This document shows, piece by piece, positions 9,773-21,074 of a stretch of DNA of 64,000 bases. Numbering within the stretch: position 1 is the first letter of the stretch; every line of letters starts with the position of its first letter. Position numbers and translations under genes: made by a program. Source of the DNA: Lepisosteus oculatus. Lineage: Eukaryota; Chordata; Actinopteri; Semionotiformes; Lepisosteidae. The DNA lies in contig NC_090708.1 in assembly GCF_040954835.1 (NCBI RefSeq), positions 28,160,001 to 28,224,000 on the forward strand, written 5' to 3'. Under the pieces are notes generated by a model. It made no database searches. It was given only the letters and a program-made list of their open reading frames with translations, and was not told where the DNA came from.

Positions 9773-12398
9773 TGTAGAGGTTTGATGGGTTTACTGAGAC
9801 AATTATTAATTGTAGCAGTAATTACGAGGTTGTTCGTTGGGGCTTTTAGAAAATCAATCGTCAGAACAACTAACAACGCGCACACACGGGTTCAATACAC
9901 GAGATACATTTATTAATATAAATTGTGCACCAAACATATACTAGTCTGCCTGGATACTAGTCTGCAGACCTTACTGTGAGGGTTATCAATATATAAGGTA
10001 TATAATCTCGAAGAGATGCAAACACAAAGAGATACACAACAGAGAATATATGTCAATATATATTGTTCGGTTACCAAATCGCTAATCAGTGTTATTACCC
10101 ACTGTTACTCTAAATTCGGAAGTAAATACATTACTCATGAATTAAATTGATAACAACGTGTGTTGAGGTACAATTGAATTCTCGAGATGCAATGTAGAAC
10201 ATGGGGTTTACTTATCCACTGTGTATGGATTTGGAATTTCCCGGCACGAGCACCAAACCAGCTGAAAGGCTCTGTTGCAGCCTCTGTTCCAGTGGTTGTC
10301 CAATGGGCGTTGTCCCGGCTTCCTCTGGCTACCGGCCAACCAGTCGAGGTGCAGCTCGGAGTAGGACAGGCGGAGGAATCTGACTGCAGCACGCAGGGCA
10401 GTCGTTGCTCCGAAGGGAATCTACCAGCAGTCCGGCTGGCTAGTAGAAATTCTCCTATGCACAGAGTGTGACCGCAATCCTCACAAGTCACTCTTTTGCC
10501 TGGGAAGAAGCTGGTTCGTTCCCGGTCCAGCGCTGCTTCTGAATAAGCTATTCAGGTTGTCGACAAGGGTCCAACTGTAGGCTGCCGTTGATCAAGCGGA
10601 GCATTTACGTTGGTAGAATTCTGAGTACATACGGCCTCATGCTTAGAACAAAGTCCAAGTCTCTTTGCAGATAACAGCAGTTGTCACTTGATTGTCTCTG
10701 AGGATGTGTGAAAATGGCCAAGGAGAGCCCCGATCTGAGCTTGCGCTCCCTTTTTGACCAAGACACAGATGTGTGCTGATTGGTTGAGAGTTTGGCGGGC
10801 ATTGGAGACCCACATGGTATTACCACGCCCTGCCAGTCCCTGATTGGTTGGTCAAGGTGAGATTTGAGTCACTTACTCTTGACGCTGTAGCGGCAATGCT
10901 AGCTAATAGAAAGAATTAAGTGTTCTGAGCTTTCCCAAATGAGGCCCCATCTCTGTTCAAGGTTTCCTTTGATAAGGGACAGCTCCCAAAGGGGGATGCA
11001 CTTAGCTAAGCCTGGCTATCATGATCAATGGTCATCCATTGGCGCCTATCTGTCTAGGGAGTGCCAGATGGACATCTGGACTGCATTCCTAAGCATCAGG
11101 AGTAAGTGACTCATAACTCACCTTGATTAACCAATCAGGGACTGGTAGGGCCGAGTAACCCATGTGGGACTCTGATGCCCATGGAACTTTCAGCCAATGA
11201 ACGAGCTGAAGTTCCTCCAGGTAAAAACAGGCAACACAGAGGGCCTGAGAGGATTCAGGAGAATTTCGTAGAATTCTGTGGAAAGGGAATTCAAAGGAGA
11301 ATTCCAGGGCAGGACGGCCCAGGAGCAGAAGGCTCCCAAGGGCAGGACATTCTCGCAGCGCGCCTCCTGACAATCCTGACTCAGCCCGGACAACCACGGA
11401 ACGGCCAGTGTGTCCGAGTGCCAGAACTTTCCTTTGTTCTAAGAGTCTAGAGCGGAGTTTTGCCAGAGAGTAACCAAAGGATCCACCCGAGGTTAGCACC
11501 AGCAGCAGGCCTCGTGAACAGGTCAGAACTGTGGACAGCTGAATCACTATTCAGAACTAGCTCTTCATCAGGAACGAACTGGTCTTCTTCCTGACTTGCT
11601 GGGACCCACAGTCATCTTTTTTCTTGTGCACAAACTTTGCTAGTTAAAGCCAACACTATCTAGCCGGAGATCTGAATCCCCAGAGATTGGATGAGTATTC
11701 AACTTCAATGCATTACAGCTCGAGAATTAAATTGTTATCCCGACCAGTTGATATCAATTTAATTCCTAAGAGTTATGTACTTGTTTTGAGTATGTAATGT
11801 AGAAGTTATAACCAAGTGCATTTATGAAACGGTCTAAATGAATGATATACTGAATGTATGACCTCTTGATATACATAACACTTCGTAACTGACTGAATAT
11901 ACCTTTTGTATTCTGATAACCCTCTCGATAAGATCTGTTACATGCATATTCTATGCATTAATAAATGTATCCTCGTGTATTAGTACCTGTGTGTGTGCCT
12001 TGTTTGAGTTATATCGCATGGTTGGATTCTAAAGCCATCAAAAGAATCATTTTGTGAATTACTGCTACAATTAATAATTGTCCCAGTAAATGCCCAAACC
12101 CAACAGAACTGGTGCCTTCAGAGAGCACACTACAACACTTAGGAATGCAGTTCAGATGTCCATTAGGCACTCCCTAGACAGATAGGTGCCAATGGATGAC
12201 CATTGATCATGAAAGCCAGGCTTAGCTAAGTGCATCCCCGTCTGGGAGCTGTCCCTTATCAAAAGAAAACATCTTAAATCAGCCTGCATGAATACTTTCT
12301 CTGTGGCTGCACCACAGAGATGGAGGGTGAGATGGGGCCTCATTTAGGAAAGCATACCAACGCTTAATTCTGTCTTATTTAAAAGCATTGCCGCTATA
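9773..12398 (+). mobile_element. Solo LTR A, with a second solo LTR inserted into it
   Basis: Starts TGTAGAGG and ends GCCGCTATA, where the family consensus would be TGTAG to CTACA. It is flanked by the 4-bp duplication CAGT (9769-9772 and 12399-12402). It has the same orientation on the plus strand as the LTR at 49087-50458. Its left part 9773-10885 and right part 12135-12398 are collinear with that LTR and are separated by the nested LTR B. No internal coding region remains, so it is a solo LTR. Confidence 0.85.
10886..12134 (-). mobile_element. Solo LTR B nested in LTR A, opposite orientation
   Basis: Begins TGTAGCGGCAATGC and ends GCACACTACA. It is flanked by ACGC (10882-10885) and ACAC (12135-12138), a 4-bp duplication with one substitution. 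It belongs to the same LTR family as 16287, 30630 and 49087, in inverted orientation relative to its host LTR. It integrated after LTR A had integrated. Confidence 0.85.
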
Positions 12399-12689
12399 CA
12401 GTGTAGACACAGACTCAGACAGTGGCATGAAATTTGGCACAACCAGCACACCGGGGGGGAGGGAGGGAGAGAGAGAGATGCAAAAACCATGCTGCGCCAG
12501 GCAAATACACAATATTAATGTAGGGCTTTCGGGCACACATGGATTGGTGCCCTACACCCTGCGGTACTGCTGTGTACATACAGTATAAACATGTTGTGAT
12601 ATTTAGAAATATAAAAAATGTCAATATTAAGCCAATAATATTTGTTATTTTAGTTTTTCAAAGAAATTTTTATTTGTTAAAAGAAAACT

Positions 12690-12770
12690 CATGGCGACAG
12701 CTGGGTTTGAACACCTGACCTCAGGGTTATAAATCAGTCACTTAAGCTATCTAAGTAGCAAAGCTAGTGT
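12690..12770 (-). repeat. tRNA-like cassette in element E
   Basis: On the minus strand the A-box-like TAGCTTAAGTG and B-box-like TGTTCAAACCC are spaced as in a tRNA gene. The stems do not pair. It sits at the position equivalent to the cassettes of the other elements, next to the AAAGAAA...TTGTTAAAAGAAAA context. Confidence 0.4.
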
Positions 12771-12828
12771 GGTGACATCAGCACCCTCACTGTACATAGC
12801 AGGGTCCTCAGCTGTCTGGGCTGAGAGA

Positions 12829-12897
12829 GGTCTCCTTTAGCTCATGCAGTTAGTTCCCTTTTACGCCGGAGACCCGGGTTCGCGCCCCAGGTGTGGG
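12829..12897 (+). repeat. Second, unrelated tRNA-like sequence
   Basis: TTAGCTCATGCAGTTAG (A-box and D-arm-like) is followed by CCCGGGTTCGCGCCCC (B-box and T-arm, four of five pairs). The anticodon and acceptor stems do not pair convincingly, so a decayed tRNA gene or SINE head is more likely than a working tRNA. Confidence 0.35.
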
Positions 12898-14039
12898 GAT
12901 GGAACGGGCGGCGGGGGGCACGACCCCGCACAGAACAGTGACTATCACAATGTCACGTGACAACCACACGCATAGCCATGGAAAGTCTCATACTACTGTT
13001 TGTGCAACAGTACATGGATATAGTTATACCGTTATTAATTTATTTAGATACGCAAATCCATATGATATTTCCTATTAATAAAATTCTAAAAGTATTCTTT
13101 TGTTTACTCCGATAACGAGCATATTCGCAGAAAAGGTTAAAATGATCACTTTTCACAAAGTTCCTAAACGTACAATAATACTGTCAGAAGGAGCACGTAA
13201 AAATGTTTCCGAAATAACCACATGTATGAATTTGATACTTAAAATGTTTAGGGAGAAACGGAATATTGGTGTGTATTTTTTCTTTCAACTACCAAGACCA
13301 GCCATATCCAGTACAGTTTACATGCAGTGATATGTTTATGTTCCTAAATTAATATCTTTTATGAGCATATGAAAGGCATGGTGAATCGGAGATTCTCAAG
13401 ACTTACTTTGTATGATTGGAAATGAATGTGTGATCGGATCAACGAAATGCTGTGGTGTTACTTTTTGTCAATGAAAAAATAAAGTCTTTCTGTTTACAAA
13501 GACGGTTACAAAGAATGTGGTCCAGGGTAATACATTTACAGCTTGTCCAAGGTCATTCAATATTTATACTATTAGTAATACCTTCGGGAAAGACTTTGAT
13601 GCATAAGATATTTCTGCATAATTAGAATATTTATTATAAAGGTGGTAGGTTGTGTACTTTTGTTCAACTGAGCAATCTTGCTTTCACAAAAAATGCCAAA
13701 TTTTTACTTTATAATGATTGACATGGTGTAATACGCAATTTAAATTTAACAGTCTAAAGAGTTTACAATTTAAATTCTTAATTGAATAAAGATTGTCCCT
13801 TAGCAGTGATCGGGATTTGAAACCGGGTGTTTTCTGGCGACAGCTCAAATGCTGTACATTAGAGGTTAAGCATTATTAGCTCCACCTGGTGGTGATTCTG
13901 GATTCTATTATCTTACTGCGGTATTATATGGTATGACGCGATAGAACGCGCTATGACCCGCTATGATGTGCTGTGATGCAACACGCCCACCGCGTTTTAC
14001 CGCGGCATACCCTGCTCGTTTTGAATGGATGTATCTGTA

Positions 14040-14440
14040 TTTTTCATATTGTGATATATAAAAATAATAAAAACGTTCATATAGTATACGTATTATTTAG
14101 TATATTTCAGTGTTAGAGAAAGTTTTTATTTGTTAAAAGTACAACTGGTGTATTGGCAGGTAGTCAAACCCTTCTAGCTGGCAGGTGAAAATTTTACCAC
14201 TAAACCAAAATGTCACTTGGTTTTGACAAATATATTTATATCCATAGATTAATTTCGTTAATGACATTCAGACACTTATTTTTTTTATTTTCAGTTACCA
14301 AAAGTTCTCTTTAGATGCATGATTCTATATAAATATTAAGTGAATTTAAATATGAAGGACAACAGATTAGATTAAGATAATTTTTTCACTAAAATCTAAT
14401 GCTCCACAAGTCCCATCTATCAATCATCTTTGGCTAGTGA
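14040..14440. repeat. Old repeat, family relative
   Basis: No gene. 14130-14220 resembles the tRNA-like cassette context (TTTTTATTTGTTAAAAG then a B-box-like CAAACCC), and 14343-14440 resembles 14770-14880 and 54150-54240. These appear to be diverged copies of the inverted-repeat family. Confidence 0.35.
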
Positions 14441-14610
14441 AGGAACAAGTAATAGGTTTATTCCATGCTGAAAAAAAGAAGAAAGAGAACACAACGTTTC
14501 GGCCGTGGAGCCTTCTTCAGGTGTGGTCACCTGAAGAAGGCTCCACGACCGAAACGTTGTGTTCTCTTTCTTCTTTTTTTCAGCATGGAATAAACCTATT
14601 ACTTGTTCCT
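14441..14610. repeat. 83-bp near-perfect palindrome with a 4-base loop
   Basis: Arm 14441-14523 and arm 14528-14610 are inverted copies with one mismatch seen, around the loop TGGT. Each arm carries AAGAAAGAGAACACAACGTT and GGAGCCTTCTTCAGGTG. Single, diverged copies of one arm occur at 20805-20890 and 51565-51680, so the palindrome joins two copies of a dispersed repeat head to head. Confidence 0.9.
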
Positions 14611-14639
14611 TTGCAGCCTACGCATGCTGACGCAGCTAC

Positions 14640-15240
14640 CCACCTGAACTATCTTTGGCTAGTGAACATTCTTTGGGCCGTATTGAGAATCAGACCAGAT
14701 GACAGCAAACTCATAAATGGCATGAATTTTGATGTGTAATCTGAGTGCCTGCATCAGTGTTTATAAAAATATAAAATGTTATATTTTCAAAAAATTGGAT
14801 TATTAGACCAAGAAAAAACAGGTTAAATGAAGCTAATGTTTCATTAACATCTAATGCACCCCAAGTGCCACCTATTGATCTGCTTGATCAGCATTAAAGC
14901 GCTAAATTCAGATGGCCAGAGCAAACTTCAGCATGCTGCAGTTTGCTTATTGCTGACGCAAGGTTTGACACACATTCTACATTTTTGCATCTATACTGCC
15001 ATTTAAGAGAGACCATTGAATTACTGTGGAATGTTAATATTGTTGCTATAACTTTATTATTGATAAATGATAATGTTTCTGCTTTCAATCCATTTCACCA
15101 ATTTACTTGGATGCCAAGATATTTACTAAAGTGCATAATGCTTGATGGATACAGTACATGTAGCACATATTGTCACACAGGGAAGACTCTCAGTTCAGGC
15201 TAGTATCTTGTAAGAGGAAAGGACCTAGTATAAAGCTGTG
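14640..15240. repeat. Diverged repeat, no gene seen
   Basis: 14815-14880 (GGTTAAATGAAGCTAATGTT) resembles 54180-54240, close to the old terminus at 54350. Nothing else is recognisable. Confidence 0.3.
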
Positions 15241-15414
15241 TATGTCAGCTCACAAGCTGGAGAACCACAAAAGGCAGCATGGAGGAAGAAGAACAGAGAG
15301 ATAAACCACAGAGAAAAGAGTGTGAAGGGCAACCAATAACAACAAAGAAAAAGAGTTCTCCCCAATCAGTAATGTTGTGTAATATGTATCCAGGGAGCAG
15401 ACCGCCATCCATTT

Positions 15415-15981
15415 TTAATAATAATAATAATTGCTTACACTTATATAGCGCTTTTCTGGACACTCCACTCAAAACACTTTACAGGTAATGGGGACTCCCT
15501 TCCACCACCACCAATGGGCAGCATCCACCTGGATGATGCGACTGCAGCTATAGTGCGCCAGAATGCTCACCACACATCAGCTATTAGTGGGGAGGAGAGG
15601 AGATTTATGAAACCAATTCATAGATTGGGATTATAGGAGGCCATGATTGGTAAGGGCCAATGGGAAATTTGGCCAGGATGTCAGGGTTACACCCCTACTC
15701 TTTTCAAGAAACATCCTGGGATTTTAAATGACCACAGAGAGTCAGTCAGGACCTCAGTTTTACGTCTCATCCGAAGGACGGCGCCTGTTCATAGTATAGT
15801 GTCCCTGTCGCTATACTGGGGCATTAGGACCCACACAGACCGCAGGGTGAGTGCCCCCTGCTGGCCCCACTAACACCTCTTCCAGCAGCAACCTTAGTTT
15901 ATCCCAGGAGTCTCCCATCCAGGTACTGACTTAGCTTCAGAGGGTTGCCAGTTGTGAGTTGCAGGGTGATATGGCTGCTGG
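15415..15981 (-). mobile_element. 5S-rRNA-derived SINE (SINE3 type), copy 1
   Basis: On the minus strand the head reads CCAGCAGCCATATCACCCTG, later GAAGCTAAG and CCTGGATGGGAGACTCCTGG, which follow 5S rRNA, including its internal Pol III promoter region. A body with GAGTCAGGACC- and ATCCAGGTGGATGCTGC-like segments leads to a tail ending AGCGCTATATAAGTGTAAGC and ATT repeats. Sister copy at 26268-26785. Confidence 0.85.
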
Positions 15982-16286
15982 CTTTTTAACCACTTTAATC
16001 AACTTTATTCTTGTGCAAGCAATTGGAGCAAGGTAGGGCACACTCTGGATGGACCCAGAGAAAACCCTCACAAACATGGGGAGAAGATGCAATCTCCATG
16101 CAGATAGCAGCCCATGAATTGATTAATGATAAAATAATCACTACATTATAATTTAAGGATTTTTAACATATGGTAGTAGATAAGAATATAGCTCATTTCC
16201 AAATGTTGCTCTGAAAATATTTCCTGATTATTTTGGCTATGAGTAGCCCCCCTTCTCATGCTTATAGGAAATATGTTACAACAACC

Positions 16287-17550
16287 TGTAGCGGCAAGAC
16301 TTATTAAAAATACAGGAATTAAGTTTGCTGCTCCCTTGCCAGTCCCTCTCTCCTTCATCTCAGTGGTTCTGGATACAGAGAGGCCATTCCATTTGGTTCA
16401 CATTTAAGGTGTTTTTCTCCATGATTGAGTTTTCTGATAAGGAACAACTCCCAAGGCTGAGATTCACCAGTCACCCTAATAAATGGTCATCTCTGGCACC
16501 TTACTGTCTGGGAGATTCTAAGGGAGAGTCGCATCCCAGGATGTTGACAACCCCTAATATCAGAGAGCATGGTTACTCATCCTCCAACTCGATCAGCCAA
16601 TCAGGAACTGGTAGGGCAGGTTAACCCCACGTGAGTAAAGGCCAGTGAGTGCCAGGACTTTACTTTGTTCTTAGAGTCGAGAATGGAGGTAGCCGCCCGT
16701 AACCAAAGGATCCGCCGAGGTTAGCCCAGCAGCAAGCCTTGTGAACCGCCGGTGCCCCACCGTGAATGCTCGCCTGATAAACGAGTGAACTACGGTCGGA
16801 GCTGTCGACAGCTGGATCTCAGGATTCAGGACAAGCACTACATCAGGAAAGAACTGGTCTTTTTTCCATCTAAAGAGTGTGACTTGGTTGGACCCACAGT
16901 CACTTTCCATGTGCACAATCTCTGCTAGTTCAACCAACACTAACTAGACAGTCTTCAGAGAGCCCACTGCAAGCGTGTCGCAGCAGGAATCTCTCCCTCC
17001 TTCTCCCCCACCTCACGCCGAACCAGCACAGCCTGGCAGCAAGCCAGAGGATGCCAATTGGATGTGGCAACAGCCTGCCACTGTTTCTTTGTGTCCGTGG
17101 GAGATCTGGATCAACACAGATTGGATGAGTATTCAACTTTCTGCATTACAGTTCGATAATTCAATTGTTACCTTAACCCCAGTTGATATCAATTTAATTC
17201 CTATGAGTGATGTACTTGCCTTTGAGCATCTAGTGTAGAAGTTGTAATCAAAGTTCATTTATGAAACGGTGTAAATAAATGTTATACTGAATGTATGTCC
17301 CTCTTGGTATTTGTAACTCTTCTTTATTGAATATAAACCTTTTGTATTCTGCTAACCCTTACTCTTAAAATCTGTTATGTTTATATGCACATTTTATGTA
17401 TTAATAAATGTATTGTTGTGTATTAGTATCCGTGTGTGTGTGTTGCTGAGTTATCCTGCAAGGTTGTTTTTCTAATAGCCATCAAGCAATCATTTTGTGA
17501 CTTACTGCTACAATTAATAATTGTCCCAGTAAATGCACAAAACCCCTACA
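16287..17550 (-). mobile_element. Solo LTR of the TGTAGCGG family
   Basis: Begins TGTAGCGGCAAGAC and ends AAACCCCTACA. It is flanked by a perfect 4-bp duplication AACC (16283-16286 and 17551-17554). It has the same orientation as LTR B. It shares blocks with 10886-12134 (for example CCAATCAGGAACTGGTAGGG and AATTGTCCCAGTAAATGC) but is more diverged. No internal region remains. Confidence 0.85.
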
Positions 17551-17554
17551 AACC

Positions 17555-17810
17555 CAATAAGTTTATTAAGGTCAAGAAAACAAGAAGGCTAAACGATATA
17601 AGTATACACTCACAAAATTATGAAAATACAAATGTTCCCCAGGATTATGTGAACATTTTAGCAGTATTGCTTCCTGTGCAGCTAACATTTATAAGAGTAT
17701 GAAACACAAAAATAAACAACAATTTTGGTTTCATTATTTTGTGCCTGTTCCCTCTAGTTCTCATTTTTTTTCTCTATGGATTAATAAGAGATACATCTAT
17801 AACTCTGACC
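17555..17810. other. No feature seen
   Basis: A/T-rich sequence between the solo LTR and the OR locus 1 promoter. No recognisable gene or repeat. Confidence 0.3.
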
Positions 17811-17934
17811 TTAGAAGATTCTGGTGTCACCGTGAAGAGCTGCCCATAAAGGCAGCTGAGATAAGAGAAAGAGTTTCTTGTCCAACAGGTGCGTCCAGGG
17901 CTGAAAGAGACCAGTAAACAGATTCAGGCTCCAG
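17811..17934 (+). promoter_or_regulatory. Promoter and noncoding first exon of OR locus 1
   Basis: A block with GTCACCGTGAAGAGCT, a TATA-like CATAAA (17845-17850) and GCAGCTGA is followed by CCAG|GTATGTG, a strong splice donor with GT at 17935. The same order and spacing recur inverted at 54838-54960, upstream of OR locus 2. OR genes commonly have noncoding 5' exons spliced to a single coding exon. A matching acceptor, TTTCATTTTACAG, ends at 21007, so the intron would be about 3.1 kb. Transcription start is inferred at about 17875. Confidence 0.6.
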
Positions 17935-18834
17935 GTATGTGAACTGATTTCCAAGGCTATAAAGTGCGGCTGTAAATGATTAACTATTTTTTAAGATTCC
18001 TCTAATTTAAGAAGAAACACATTGTCACTTCCTGCATTTCTCATACAACATATTATGAGATTCCTTTCATAATATAAAAATGTATAAAACAAGTTTCATT
18101 TCTACCTAAGAAAACTTGAGAAACTAATAAAGCTGTGCTTACAAAGATTAATTGGAAATATATTTTGCAACATCTGCACTCTGAACAGCAAATCAATATA
18201 TCTTTGTAATAATAATAATAATACATTTTATAATGTTTCTATACTATTTACACATGGTGCCTATGTACACTGTGTATTTGTAATGTAAATATTGGTTATG
18301 TTGAGTTTTGCTGCAAAGAAACAGGTAGACATTTATGTGATCATTGCTTAATCCATTTCATCTCTGTCTTCATCATTTTTTTCTAGAATTCTTGTCCCGT
18401 ACTTCCCCTTTTCTCACTTCCCCATACCCAATTTCCAATCCTATTTTTTTTCTTTTGTTTCTTTACCCTTGGTTTCCCGCAGTCTTCCATATTCTCCCAC
18501 ACGCCTTTATTAGAATTAGCCTTTACTTCTTCCTATGTACCTAAGGTATGTGTCAGAGTTTATCATTTCCTATTTCGAGATTATGTCTTAGACTTTGAGA
18601 TATAGGCAGGCCATTTCAGTACAGTGCACTTATACAAATTGAGATGTAAATAAATAAAAATCTTTATAGCAAATATATAGTTTTCACAGCAATGAGATTA
18701 ACAGGTCAAAGTTCAGTTTTACCCACCATCCAACCCAGACTGAATAAACATTATTTGATACAATCCATTTAAGGGTCCAATTACACCAGTGCCATTGATA
18801 ATAAGCTGTGCTGCCTTAACTCCTTTCCTATTGT

Positions 18835-19163
18835 TGTCACGGACGTCCAAAGGGACTAACCGTGGGGAGCAGGAGAGCGGAAAAAGACCCATATGCGTAG
18901 CGGCGAGACGGGAAAAAGGCCCGGGCTCATAGTGCAAAGAGTTCAGGAATGCCGTATAGAAACCTATGCCCTCAGGGAGCGGACGTGGGGCGCCCTGGTG
19001 CTAGGCGGGTCTCAGGACATCCGAACGTCAATGCTGAGCGAGGACAGAGTGCAAGACCCGGAAATATATAGCCCAAGGGAAAGAGAGGGACAGGAAGGAC
19101 AGCAGACCGGAAACTAGGGACAGGACAGAGAAGGAGTGCCCTCTGGTGGCAGAGGGCGTGACA
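18835..19163 (-). repeat. 3' LTR of the TRIM-like element
   Basis: A 329-bp LTR preceded (on the minus strand) by the polypurine tract. It has GGGGCGCC where the other LTR has GGGGTGCC. Confidence 0.9.
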
Positions 19164-19589
19164 GTACCCCCCCCTTCATGGGCGGCTCCCGACGCCCATA
19201 CAAATAAATAAGCTGCACAGCACTGGGGGGAGGAAAAACCTCATTTAACTGAAAGGAAACCTCCGGGAATCCACGGCTGAGAGCTACCCCTTCCTCCGGG
19301 GTATAAACCTTTATTGGGTAGAGGAAGGGGGGGTAGAGAAGAGCTCCGGAGACTAAAAACAAAAAAGTACACAAGGACAAACACAACAGACAAAAACCTG
19401 GGGAAAAACCAGGTAGACAAACCACAAAAAAAAAAAATAGGAACCAAAAACAGGTAGGAACCAAAGTTCCGAGACACAGAGAGCAGGGGGGACCAAAAAG
19501 GAGGGGAAACCAGGAAGAAAAAAATCAAAACAAAAGGCAAAAAACAAGAAAAAAACCACAAAAATCCCGGGGAAAAATACCGCAGACTG

Positions 19590-20080
19590 GGCAAATGGCA
19601 CGTTCACATTCTAACGCTGATATCGGAGTGGACAACCTGAGGAAAGCCAGACCGAAGTCCGCTCACAGACACAGATGCCCGGAATGATATCCAGCAAAAG
19701 AATGGAGGAACGGCAAATGGGCACGTTCGCATACTAACGCTGATATCAGAGTGGACAACCTGAGGAAAGCCAGACCGAAGCCCGCTCACAGACACAGATG
19801 CCCGGAGTGATATCCAGCGAAAAGCATGGAGGAACGGCAGAAAGCTTACCATTCTATCACTGATATCGGAGAGAGCAAGACCAGGAAGAGCCAGGCACGA
19901 GAACCCGCTCCAGACACAGAAGCTCGGAGTGATATCCAGTAATAAGAATAGGCAAGCCAGCTCAACATTCAATCACTGATATCGGAGTGATCTACCCGAG
20001 GAAAGCCAGGTACAGGACCCGCTCACAGGCACGGAAGATCGGAGTGATATCCAGTGATTAGAATAGAGGAACTGAAAAAA
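19590..20080. repeat. Tandem array of about 120-bp units inside the TRIM-like element
   Basis: Four units share a core of CTGATATCGGAGTG, then GAGGAAAGCCAG, then CCGCTCACAGACACAG, then GGAGTGATATCCAG. Units 1 and 2 are closest; units 3 and 4 are more diverged. Short open frames here are by-products of the array and are not coding. Confidence 0.85.
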
Positions 20081-20166
20081 AAAACAGCCCAGAGAACAAG
20101 AAAAAAAAACTGCGGCAAGACAAAAAAAAAAAGCCGCTCGCTGGGTCAGTAGGTGGCTCAGCATTC

Positions 20167-20495
20167 TGTCACGGACGTCCAAAGGGACTAACCGTGGGGA
20201 GCAGGAGAGCGGAAAAAGACCCATATGCGTAGCGGCGAGACGGGAAAAAGGCCCGGGCTCATAGTGCAAAGAGTTCAGGAATGCCGTATAGAAACCTATG
20301 CCCTCAGGGAGCGGACGTGGGGTGCCCTGGTGCTAGGCGGGTCTCAGGACATCCGAACGTCAATGCTGAGCGAGGACAGAGTGCAAGACCCGGAAATATA
20401 TAGCCCAAGGGAAAGAGAGGGACAGGAAGGACAGCAGACCGGAAACTAGGGACAGGACAGAGAAGGAGTGCCCTCTGGTGGCAGAGGGCGTGACA
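20167..20495 (-). repeat. 5' LTR of the TRIM-like element
   Basis: A 329-bp LTR, nearly identical to 18835-19163. In the minus orientation it would drive transcription of the element. Confidence 0.9.
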
Positions 20496-21074
20496 ATTGT
20501 CTCCCATACTGCATAAACTATTCAATTGAAGATTTGTGTTCATACGTATTAAAACACAATGAGATTTACTTAAATGTAAAAAAGTGAAAAAGGCTTCTCA
20601 ATCCAGGCTACTTTCCCCTGAAACCCTGTGTTGGATAAATCGGAAATCGAATGAATGGGCGGAAAAAGTTGCTAAAGTTGCATTATTGTTGCTAATGGAA
20701 AGTGGTTCTTTTGGAACATTCTGATACATAAAAAGAGTTAAATCTAGCAATTACTATGTAAACATCTTTAAATGTGAGGGAACAAATAAAGATTTATTAT
20801 TTGCTGAGAAGAGAAGAAAAGAAACACAGCATTTTGGCTGTGGAGCCTTCTTTGGGTGTTACACCTGCTACCTACTTGAACTATCTTTAAATCTGTACTC
20901 TCTTTTATGTACTTTATATGTCTCTTATGATTATGCTGTATATGTATTCTATATTTATTTTAATGATAACCAGGGTACTGTGTTTATGTATAAATTTCAT
21001 TTTACAGAATGCCATAATTATATCATCAAAACAAGAAAAAGGAGAAATTCCATACAAAAGAAAATTTCTGAGCC

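Larger units (their letters stand above)
12403..14037. mobile_element. Element E: right portion of a CAGATG-family inverted-repeat element
   Basis: Ends in TTTTGAATGGATGTATCTG followed by TA, a diverged copy of the family terminus. The subterminal region 13920-14020 is rich in GCGGTA and ACCGCG motifs, as in elements A to D. Internal sequence (13090-13560) resembles 37140-37560. The left terminus was not found; the LTR A/B pair interrupts the left side. Confidence 0.6.
18835..20495 (-). mobile_element. Short non-autonomous LTR retrotransposon (TRIM-like), very young
   Basis: Two 329-bp direct repeats (18835-19163 and 20167-20495) begin TGTCACGG and end GCGTGACA. They are flanked by a perfect 5-bp duplication ATTGT (18830-18834, 20496-20500). 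I see a single C/T difference between the two LTRs. The polypurine tract, read on the minus strand as GAAGGGGGGGGTAC, lies directly before the LTR at 19163, and a TATA-like TATATATTT lies in the LTR on that strand, so the element runs on the minus strand. The 1-kb interior has no convincing coding region and carries a tandem array. It must be mobilised in trans. Confidence 0.9.
17935..21007 (+). other. Intron of OR locus 1 (inferred)
   Basis: Runs from the donor at 17935 to the acceptor AG at 21007. It contains the young LTR element 18835-20495 and one arm-like copy of the palindrome repeat near 20805-20890. The rest (17940-18830, 20500-20800) is A/T-rich with no recognisable gene. Confidence 0.5.

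Noticed and set aside
9486-9785. A 99-codon plus-strand open frame next to LTR A
   Set aside because: No recognisable motif; it runs into the LTR and lies in repeat sequence.
12829-12897. A functional tRNA gene
   Set aside because: A and B boxes are present, but anticodon and acceptor stems do not pair; kept only as tRNA-like.
19114-19972. Long minus-strand open frames of 84-122 codons in the TRIM-like element
   Set aside because: Composition-driven (poly-A/C tracts on the plus strand give Phe/Leu/Ser runs) and tandem repeats; no known domain.
18893-20449. A repeated 74-codon open frame at 18893-19117 and 20225-20449
   Set aside because: It is the same stretch of the two LTRs, antisense to the element; no coding evidence.
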